Source: an uncultured Flavihumibacter sp.
GTDB lineage: Bacteria; Bacteroidota; Bacteroidia; Chitinophagales; Chitinophagaceae
Assembly: GCA_946481605.1 (NCBI GenBank)
Contig: CAMLPA010000045.1
Location: forward strand, 1 to 13,077
Direction: 5' to 3'
DNA: 13,077 nt
Shown here: positions 7,603 through 13,077 of the stretch, one piece after another
Layout: every line of letters begins with the position of its first letter
Numbering within the stretch: position 1 is the first letter of the stretch
The notes under the pieces: generated by a model
Databases searched by the model: none
Seen by the model: the letters and a program-made list of their open reading frames with translations, nothing else
Told to the model about the DNA's origin: nothing
Program-made: the position numbers and the translations under genes

Positions 7603-9609
7603 ATGAGACCAAAACATACCGGAAAGAAACTGATGGCCCTGGCGCTTTCTTCCTTATTGCTGACGCAATGCGCGAAAAGCACGATCGATTTTGAAAGCGG
7701 GGTGGACGATGGCGGATTCGACGCGCCTTCCGTTACGGTAGATACCACCCGCGCCTTTGTGGACGTGAGTAAGTACGCGCAGGCCAGGGTTTTTCCCGGA
7801 CTCGTTTGCTCCTCGGAACCCCGGCTGGAAAACTTCCAGCTCACCATGAGCCTGAACTACAATTATGTGGCACAGAACCTGCGTATCTCTGTTCCGCCGC
7901 AACCCCAGTTCAGTACGGGACTATACGCTCCGCCAGGAGAACTGATTGTGATTGATGTACCTGCAGACTATTCACTCTCGCTCCAGATTGGCGCATGGAC
8001 GGATAACCTGAGCAATGTGCAGAATGCACCACGCGATCCTGTTATTTTCACCCGTACACAATTGGCGCCGGGAAGAAACTACGTGCGCAACCTGTATGGT
8101 GGACACATCTATATTTATGCCGCACGCCCGGTTACCACACCCGTTACATTTCGTATATCCGGTGCCGTTAAATCACCCGATTTTGAGCTGGGCAAATCCA
8201 ACAACGCAGAATGGGCCGCAGCCATTCGCAACTCTTGTGTTCCTTACCTTGAACTCCGCAGCCGGAATATGACCTTCGTGGTGCCCCGTGAATATTGCGT
8301 GGCCAGAAATATCCAGGATCCCGAAAGTATTATGACCGAATGGGATCGTGCCATTGATGTGGATGTTTACCAATGGGAGGGACTGGAAGATGATCCAGCC
8401 GAAGGCGTTGATCTGGCGCCCAGGTTGCCTTATCGCGTGGTGCAGGACATTAAGCCTTCCTTAGGTTATGGCCACAGCGGCTTCCCGATTGTTACTTACA
8501 ACGACTATGGCTGGTTCGATGAATACACCGACCTTACCACCATCCGCAAAGGATGGGCATGGGGTACCTTCCACGAACTCGGGCACAACAACCAGCAGGG
8601 CAACTACTGGAGCTGGGGCACATTGGGAGAAACCACCTGTAACCTGTTTTCCTTTAAAGCGGCACGCAGGCAAAGCATCGAAAAGAATAACCCCGCCGCA
8701 TGGCCACCGTTTCATCCTTCGCTCAATACTTCGTTCGCCAACGCACTCGCCTTCGCGGCAGCCACCGGAACAAAAAACTTTGACGGAACCGATGCACGCA
8801 TCAACGATCCTTTCTCCAGGCTCACCCCCTTTATCCAGGTATTTGAAAAAATACCCGCCGATTGGGGCTATCCCGGACAGCCGGATGGCTACGCGTTCAT
8901 GACCGAATTGTATAAAAAGGCAAGACGCGCCCAGCGCCCTTCCAACAACGACCAGGATAAAAGAGATTTTGTTTACGAAACACTTTGCGACTTTACCCGT
9001 AAGGACTGGCGCTTCTTCTTCAATGCCTGGGGTATGACCGTGAGCAATGTTTCGCTCACCGCCATCGAGAACAAAGGCTATCAATTGGTGACACAGGAAA
9101 TCTGGAAATACAACCCGCTCACAGGAACCGGCGGAAATACTTTCATTGATCTTTATGCACGAAGCAACTGGACCGTAACCTTCACTTCTTCCAATGCAGA
9201 AGGGATAGGCAGTTCAGGAAGTGTACAGGCTGCCGTACTGGATGGTAACCCTGCCACATACTGGCATACTTCTTATGGCCCAACAACAATGCCACAGGTG
9301 ATTACTGTGGATATGGGAAGAGTGCTGCCAATTAAAGGATTCAGCTTCGTGCAACGGCAGAGTTTGTCGAGGAACATTAAGAACCTGAAAGTGGAAATAA
9401 GCTCAGATAACACTAACTGGACAGCAGTAGATGGTAGTCCGCTGTTACTGCAGCGCATTGCTGCCGAACAGTTCTTTAACCTTCCTTCACAGGTTAACGC
9501 CCGCTATTTCAGGCTTTCCATCCTTTCAGCCGCGGATACTTACAATGGGTCGGCTGCACCTGACGGCAACAATATTTGTCTGGCGGAATTAAATGTGATC
9601 AAACCTTAA
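7603..9609 (+). CDS. M60-family (enhancin/mucinase-type) zinc metallopeptidase lipoprotein with C-terminal F5/8 type C domain
   Basis: 668 residues; lipobox ends at Cys23. An N-terminal beta region has the M60 hallmarks TGLYAPPGE (105-113) and YGGHIYIYA (165-173). The catalytic part contains HELGH (His324, Glu325, His328) and, 14 residues further, Glu343 in GETTCNLFS, which gives the complete M60 gluzincin pattern HExxH...E; nothing essential looks lost. Residues about 515-666 fit an F5/8 type C (discoidin/CBM32-like) domain: VLDGNPATYWHTSYG, PQVITVDMG, ARYFRLSIL and a terminal ICLAELNVI. Known M60 enzymes from gut bacteria and pathogens cut O-glycosylated proteins such as mucins next to the glycan, and the lectin-like domain usually aids substrate targeting. 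It is the only clear enzyme of the operon and so the best clue to its substrate. A surface location is inferred from the lipobox. Confidence 0.92.
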   Translation: MRPKHTGKKLMALALSSLLLTQCAKSTIDFESGVDDGGFDAPSVTVDTTRAFVDVSKYAQARVFPGLVCSSEPRLENFQLTMSLNYNYVAQNLRISVPPQPQFSTGLYAPPGELIVIDVPADYSLSLQIGAWTDNLSNVQNAPRDPVIFTRTQLAPGRNYVRNLYGGHIYIYAARPVTTPVTFRISGAVKSPDFELGKSNNAEWAAAIRNSCVPYLELRSRNMTFVVPREYCVARNIQDPESIMTEWDRAIDVDVYQWEGLEDDPAEGVDLAPRLPYRVVQDIKPSLGYGHSGFPIVTYNDYGWFDEYTDLTTIRKGWAWGTFHELGHNNQQGNYWSWGTLGETTCNLFSFKAARRQSIEKNNPAAWPPFHPSLNTSFANALAFAAATGTKNFDGTDARINDPFSRLTPFIQVFEKIPADWGYPGQPDGYAFMTELYKKARRAQRPSNNDQDKRDFVYETLCDFTRKDWRFFFNAWGMTVSNVSLTAIENKGYQLVTQEIWKYNPLTGTGGNTFIDLYARSNWTVTFTSSNAEGIGSSGSVQAAVLDGNPATYWHTSYGPTTMPQVITVDMGRVLPIKGFSFVQRQSLSRNIKNLKVEISSDNTNWTAVDGSPLLLQRIAAEQFFNLPSQVNARYFRLSILSAADTYNGSAAPDGNNICLAELNVIKP

Positions 9610-9645
9610 CAACAAGCTTTCATTCCTGAATCCGATAAAACAGTT

Positions 9646-11382
9646 ATGATGAAGAAAATGAATGTACATATAGCAAGGCTGGCGGTTACAACGACGCTGG
9701 TGGCTGCAATGGCGCTGCCCGCCTGTAAAAAGTATGCCGATCCACCGCCATTCTTTGAAGACGATAGTTCAGGAGCGGTACTGAACGGTAGGAAAGTAAT
9801 GCTCATCGTTATAGATGGTGGTGTTGCCCCTGCGCTAAAAACCATTGCGCCCCCTGCAATTACGGCCATGATGGAAAAGGGAAAGTACACGTACACTGCC
9901 CGTACGGAAGATGTTACCACTACCGGCGCTACCTGGAAAACGCTGGCTTCAGGCGTGTCTTATTCAAGACATAATATCTCCGATAGTTCACTGGTATATT
10001 CTGCTGCTTCGGGCGGCAACCAGCACGATGCGCCGGCCAACTATCCATCCTTCATGCAGTTCATTCTTACTTCCAGCAGGGCCGATATCAAAACATCGGT
10101 GATTTCTCCGTGGGGGTATATGGTGAACAAACTTTTTCCCGAAGCAGAAGATCCGGTGGTGGCAGCCAACGACCAGGCTGTTAAAGACAGTGCGCTTGCG
10201 CGCCTCAAAGCGCCTGATACCGATCTGATGCTGGTGCATTTTAATGGTGTGAACATCGCCGGGAAAGAGCATGGCTATTCCGCTACTGCTGAAGGGTACA
10301 AGCAAGCCATCCTGAAAGTGGATGGCTACATCGGCGAACTGATGGCCGCTATGAAAGCGCGTCCGGAATACAACAAACGGGAAGAATGGATGGTGATTGT
10401 AACTTCTTCTCATGGTGGAAACGGGAACAGTCATGGTGGTTCATCCCTGAATGAAACAAACGTATTCACGCTGTATTATAATGAGAATCTGAAAAAGCAG
10501 GAACTGATCCGTGGCGGATACAGTGGGGTGCAGATGGGCGGCAGAGATGCCACCGCCATCAGGGCAAGAATGGGAGATGCTGCGGCTTACGACCCCGGAA
10601 GAGGAGAGCAAACCGTGCAGATCAGGGTGAAAGGGAATGGCGCATACTATCCGCATTTCTTTTCCAAAATGGACAGATGGCCTTCCACGCCGGGATGGTC
10701 GATGTTTACTGCGGGCGGCGTTTGGGCCATGTCGGTAAGGTCAACAACAAGCGGGGAAGTAAGGATAGAAGGTTCTGCTACCAGCAAGACCGCTTTCGAT
10801 AACCAATGGCATACCATCACTATTGTATTTGCAGACAGCGCATCAAAACGATGGCTGCGCCGCTACACGGATGGTGTAAGGCACGACCAGCGCGATATAA
10901 CTTCCATCTATAATAACAACGGCTCTATCACTTCGCCTTCCCCGATAACCATCGGTTGGGGAGCAGACCCCGGTTATACCGGATCTGTTTTCTATTCTTC
11001 CGATGTAATGATCTTCAATACCGCGTTAACCGATACTGAGATTTCTTCCAATATCTGCCTGAAAGATGTAACCACACATCCTAAATACACCAATCTAATC
11101 GGTTATTGGCCAGGCACAGATGGTTACGGAAGTCAGTTCGTAAACAAAGCGCCCGGACAATCCACCAACTTCGTGCTTTCCGGTCCGTACAAATGGGCGG
11201 GATTAACAGATGTGCCCTGTTCGCTGAATCCGTTGGGCAGCGGAGAAATAGCTGTTCAGCCCGCGAATGTGGATATTGTGGCGCAGATGTTCTACTGGAT
11301 GCGGATTTCCGTGAACTCCTCCTGGAACCTGGATGGCAGCGGCTGGATTAATTTGTTTGAAAGAGAATTGGTGCAGTTGTAA
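9646..11382 (+). CDS. Lipoprotein with degenerate alkaline-phosphatase/phosphodiesterase-like core and inserted LamG domain (copy 2)
   Basis: 578 residues; lipobox ends at Cys27 (CKKYADPPPFFEDD). The layout equals that of the gene at 5734-7551: IVIDGG (Asp57), a WKTLASGVSYSRHN segment (97-110), FNGVNIAGKEHGYS (199-212), a VDGYIGEL helix and IVTSSHGG (251-258), then LamG (about 310-470; NQWHTITIVF, SSDVMIFNTAL) and the C-terminal VDIVAQMFYWM...WNLDGSGW segment (542-567). Between the two proteins the stretch around residues 198-256 is about half identical; the rest is much less alike, so the duplication is old or the copies came in separately. Metal-ligand positions differ again: Asn203, Lys207 and Ser255 replace the usual Asp, His and Asp, while His256 is kept, the reverse of copy 1. 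Two ATGs in tandem (9646, 9649) are both possible starts. As last gene of the operon it ends about 110 bases before the terminator. Confidence 0.8.
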   Translation: MMKKMNVHIARLAVTTTLVAAMALPACKKYADPPPFFEDDSSGAVLNGRKVMLIVIDGGVAPALKTIAPPAITAMMEKGKYTYTARTEDVTTTGATWKTLASGVSYSRHNISDSSLVYSAASGGNQHDAPANYPSFMQFILTSSRADIKTSVISPWGYMVNKLFPEAEDPVVAANDQAVKDSALARLKAPDTDLMLVHFNGVNIAGKEHGYSATAEGYKQAILKVDGYIGELMAAMKARPEYNKREEWMVIVTSSHGGNGNSHGGSSLNETNVFTLYYNENLKKQELIRGGYSGVQMGGRDATAIRARMGDAAAYDPGRGEQTVQIRVKGNGAYYPHFFSKMDRWPSTPGWSMFTAGGVWAMSVRSTTSGEVRIEGSATSKTAFDNQWHTITIVFADSASKRWLRRYTDGVRHDQRDITSIYNNNGSITSPSPITIGWGADPGYTGSVFYSSDVMIFNTALTDTEISSNICLKDVTTHPKYTNLIGYWPGTDGYGSQFVNKAPGQSTNFVLSGPYKWAGLTDVPCSLNPLGSGEIAVQPANVDIVAQMFYWMRISVNSSWNLDGSGWINLFERELVQL

Positions 11383-11393
11383 AACATGTTTTA
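11380..11393. repeat. 14-bp perfect palindrome over the stop codon of the last operon gene
   Basis: TAAAACATGTTTTA is its own reverse complement. It begins with the stop codon of the second LamG gene. It has no loop and no T-run after it, so it is not a normal terminator. It might be a protein-binding site or chance in AT-rich DNA; nothing else supports a role. Confidence 0.35.
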
Positions 11394-11491
11394 GAAAACC
11401 ATTAACAAACCTTTTATACGCCCTTATGTTATAATTGTATCAATTCAAATGAATTCTTTTTCATGTTGGTTGTTTTAAGGGTTAAAGAAAA

Positions 11492-11524
11492 ATCCCCCTG
11501 TATTTACAGGGGGATACTTTTTTT
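11492..11524 (+). terminator. Strong intrinsic (rho-independent) terminator of the operon
   Basis: The arms ATCCCCCTGTA (11492-11502) and TACAGGGGGAT (11505-11515) are perfectly complementary over 11 pairs around a TT centre, and the second arm is followed by AC and seven T (11518-11524). This is a textbook terminator for the upstream operon. An A-run precedes the first arm, so it could also stop transcription coming from the right. It ends only 18 bases before the porQ start codon. The rest of the 160-base gap from 11383 to 11542 is AT-rich and holds a short palindrome (AATTCA-AA-TGAATT, 11442-11455) but no promoter I trust. Confidence 0.9.
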
Positions 11525-11542
11525 ATTACCTATCTTCATTTG

Positions 11543-12574
11543 ATGAGAAGGTGGTGTTCAATCCTGTTCTTTATGTGGGTGCTTTGCCTTTCAACAAAAG
11601 CACAAACTTTGGGTGGCGAAACCACATTCAGTTTCCTTAAACTGCCTTTCTCTCCCCAACAATCCGCCCTCGGCGGTATCAATACAACGCAGTTTTCCAA
11701 TGATGTGTCACTTGCTTTCCATAATCCCGCACTTTTGTCGAAGGAAATGGACAGGCAACTCGCTACTTCCTTTAACAGCTTTTACGGAGGGATCAAAAAC
11801 TACGCGTTACAGTTTGCTTACCACCATCCAAAACTTGAAACGGATTTCTCAATCGGGACACATTTTCTGAACTATGGCGACGTACTTCAGACCGATGCCT
11901 CCGGTATGGAAATGGGCACCTTCCGGCCCCGGGATTTTGTACTTCAATTATCGGCGGCTCGTACTTACCTGGAAAAATGGCGCTACGGCGTTTCTGTAAA
12001 ATGGATCGGTTCAAATTACGGTATTGCCCGGGCAAATGGTATAGCCGTTGATGTGGGCGTTTTGTACAACGATACGGCAAACGGACTCAGGATCGCACTA
12101 ACGGCCATCAATATGGGCACGCAGTTCCGGACCTATGCCGGCCAGCAGGAAGAACTGCCGTTCGATCTTCAACTGGGCATTTCCAAAAAACTGGCAGAGG
12201 CCCCGCTTCAATTCAGTTTAAACCTTCACCACCTTCATCGCTTCGATATCCGGTACAACGATCCTCTTTTCAACGAGGAAGTAGGCGAGGAGAATACAGG
12301 TCGTTCCGGGTTGGATGGATTGTTCCGTCACGTGGTGGCGGGCGCACAACTTTTTTTGGGGCAGAAAGTAGAACTGAGTGCGGGCTATAATCACCTGCGT
12401 CGCCGGGAGTTAAATATCGCCAATACCGCCAACGGATTGAACGGGTTTTCCATGGGCATAGGTATGATCCTCGAAAAAATTCAGGTCAGGTACACAAGCA
12501 CCTGGTACCAGAACAACCGGGCCTACCAGCAATTGGGGCTTAATCTTCCCCTGAAATCTTACACAAAAATGTAG
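11543..12574 (+). CDS. porQ: Type IX secretion system protein PorQ (outer-membrane beta-barrel)
   Basis: 343 residues. A cleavable signal peptide (about residues 1-20, MRRWCS... ending STKA before QT) precedes the hallmark PorQ opening: GGETTFSFLKLP (24-35), SALGG (41-45) and DVSLAFHNPALL (54-65). The rest is alternating beta-strand sequence, as for the PorV/PorQ/PorP-like barrels; the length fits PorQ rather than the longer PorV. In the type IX system PorQ holds PorZ at the cell surface, within the complex that attaches secreted cargo to lipopolysaccharide. The ATG at 11543 is chosen because the signal peptide starts there; a TTG just before it (11540) would add one residue but is less likely. 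It lies behind the operon's terminator, so it is probably a separate core gene. None of the operon's lipoproteins ends in a recognisable type IX sorting domain. Confidence 0.85.
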   Translation: MRRWCSILFFMWVLCLSTKAQTLGGETTFSFLKLPFSPQQSALGGINTTQFSNDVSLAFHNPALLSKEMDRQLATSFNSFYGGIKNYALQFAYHHPKLETDFSIGTHFLNYGDVLQTDASGMEMGTFRPRDFVLQLSAARTYLEKWRYGVSVKWIGSNYGIARANGIAVDVGVLYNDTANGLRIALTAINMGTQFRTYAGQQEELPFDLQLGISKKLAEAPLQFSLNLHHLHRFDIRYNDPLFNEEVGEENTGRSGLDGLFRHVVAGAQLFLGQKVELSAGYNHLRRRELNIANTANGLNGFSMGIGMILEKIQVRYTSTWYQNNRAYQQLGLNLPLKSYTKM

Positions 12575-12601
12575 ATTGCTTGGAAGATTAGCCGGATAAT
12601 T

Positions 12602-12617
12602 ATATTTTTAAAAATAT
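12602..12617. repeat. 16-bp perfect AT-only palindrome between porQ and the response regulator gene
   Basis: ATATTTTTAAAAATAT is its own reverse complement and starts 28 bases after the porQ stop codon. Without any G or C, a hairpin here would be weak, so a terminator role for porQ is doubtful; a protein-binding site or chance is as likely. The whole 135-base gap (12575-12709) is strongly AT-rich compared with the genes around it and should contain the promoter of the next gene, but I could not fix a convincing element. Confidence 0.35.
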
Positions 12618-12709
12618 TCATTTGTTCGCTTACGAATAATAATTTACCCTTAGTGTCGTTAATAGAAAACCCTTTGAAAGCTCTTTAACTTTTAACAGAG
12701 CCAAAACTT

Positions 12710-13077
12710 ATGATTTCAGTTTTAATCGTGGACGACCACACCCTGGTTCGCGAAACCTGGAGCTTTATCCTGAAAACCAGCCCGTACATCAGCCATGTGG
12801 AAGAATGTGCCGATGGTATTTCCGCCATAGTAAAAGCATCGGAATACAAGCCCGACGTAATTCTGATGGACATCAACATGGAGCCCATCTCCGGCATTGA
12901 AGCATCCCGCCGCATACTGGAACAACATCCCGGTATAAAAATAATTGGCGTTTCCACCCATACAGATGCAGCTACCATCAAAAGAATGATCGCCGCTGGC
13001 GCAGCGGGATACGTTACCAAAACAAGTCCGGTAAGTGAGATGATCCACGCCATTCAACAGGTGATGGAAGGCGGGAA
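12710..13077 (+). CDS. Response regulator, NarL/FixJ-type receiver domain (3' partial)
   Basis: From ATG at 12710 the frame stays open to the right edge: 122 residues, all receiver domain. It has the acidic pair Asp8-Asp9 in LIVDDH, the phosphoacceptor Asp54 in ILMDINM, the switch Ser82 in IGVSTH and the conserved Lys104 in GYVTKTS. The opening (ISVLIVDDHTLVRE) and the AGAAGYVTK stretch are typical of the NarL/FixJ group, whose members carry a LuxR-type helix-turn-helix after the receiver; that part would lie beyond the window. Such proteins are phosphorylated by a sensor histidine kinase and control transcription. No kinase is in the window. The 135-base AT-rich gap before it suggests its own promoter. 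A link to the upstream operon or to porQ is not shown. Confidence 0.93.
   Translation, partial: MISVLIVDDHTLVRETWSFILKTSPYISHVEECADGISAIVKASEYKPDVILMDINMEPISGIEASRRILEQHPGIKIIGVSTHTDAATIKRMIAAGAAGYVTKTSPVSEMIHAIQQVMEGG

Larger units (their letters stand above)
1..11382 (+). other. Predicted SusCD-type operon with M60 peptidase (seven genes, left end cut off)
   Basis: Seven + strand genes follow each other with gaps of 18, 20, 34, 3, 51 and 36 bases, and no hairpin terminator is visible between them. The first good intrinsic terminator comes after the seventh gene. The first gene is a TonB-dependent outer-membrane transporter. The next six all carry a lipoprotein signal peptide, so the whole set is predicted to work at the outer membrane or cell surface. 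Co-transcription is inferred from spacing and direction. No regulator (ECF sigma/anti-sigma, hybrid two-component system or SusR type) lies inside the visible part, so it may sit to the left of the window. No glycoside hydrolase or lyase is present in the visible part. Confidence 0.8.

Noticed and set aside
8461..9084. Open frame of 207 codons on the - strand
   Set aside because: It is antisense to the catalytic region of the M60 peptidase, whose HExxH motif is intact. No independent evidence of coding.
1..11382. Operon proteins as type IX secretion cargo, given porQ next door
   Set aside because: All six complete proteins carry lipoprotein signals and none ends in a recognisable type IX C-terminal sorting domain.
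11515..11522. TACTTTTT as -7 promoter element for porQ
   Set aside because: It matches seven of eight positions of TAnnTTTG, but it is part of the terminator T-run and there is no TTTG element about 20 bases upstream.
11540..11542. TTG as start codon of porQ
   Set aside because: The ATG directly after it gives the same signal peptide less one residue, and no upstream signal favours TTG.
12625..12640. Small hairpin TTCG-CTTA-CGAA as porQ terminator
   Set aside because: Only four firm base pairs and no T-run after it.
12686..12693. TAACTTTT as -7 promoter element for the response regulator
   Set aside because: Seven of eight positions fit TAnnTTTG, but no TTTG lies at the right distance. Another pair, TTTG at 12621 with TAATTTAC at 12640, has too short a spacer and only six matches.
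1..13077. tRNA, rRNA, CRISPR arrays, insertion sequences, attachment sites
   Set aside because: I looked for clover-leaf genes, regularly spaced direct repeats, transposase motifs and terminal inverted repeats and saw none; nearly all of the window is accounted for by protein genes.

Overview
The window looks like chromosomal DNA of a Bacteroidota bacterium, most likely of the Chitinophagaceae or a near relative. The reasons are an adjacent SusC/SusD-type pair, a run of lipoproteins whose mature ends start Cys-x-Lys, A-rich rather than Shine-Dalgarno-rich start regions, and a PorQ-type component of the type IX secretion system. The family-level call is an inference from gene style, not from a marker gene. 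All genes I accept lie on the + strand. I see no tRNA, rRNA, CRISPR array, insertion sequence or recombinase.

Positions 1-11382 hold a tightly packed seven-gene run with gaps of 3 to 51 bases. In order it encodes: the C-terminal half of a SusC/RagA TonB-dependent transporter (cut by the left edge); a SusD/RagB lipoprotein; a small fasciclin (FAS1) lipoprotein; a lipoprotein with an IPT/TIG-like domain followed by seven repeats that fit a beta-propeller; a lipoprotein with an alkaline-phosphatase-like core plus a LamG domain; an M60-family (enhancin/mucinase-type) zinc metallopeptidase with a C-terminal F5/8 type C domain; and a second, diverged copy of the phosphatase-like/LamG protein. A strong hairpin-plus-T-run terminator follows at 11492-11524.

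Read together, this is a nutrient-acquisition locus of the SusCD kind in which the only recognisable enzyme is a glycoprotein peptidase, with no glycoside hydrolase or polysaccharide lyase. The likely job is surface capture and cleavage of O-glycosylated (mucin-like) proteins and import of the products. The substrate is inferred from the M60 family, not shown. The two phosphatase-like proteins lack several metal-ligand residues of their superfamily and may be binding proteins rather than enzymes. In both, the LamG domain appears to be inserted inside the phosphatase-like fold.

Downstream of the terminator the character changes to core genes: porQ (11543-12574), then, after a 135-base AT-rich gap, the receiver domain of a NarL/FixJ-type response regulator that runs off the right edge. 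These two are probably separate transcription units and need not be related to the operon.
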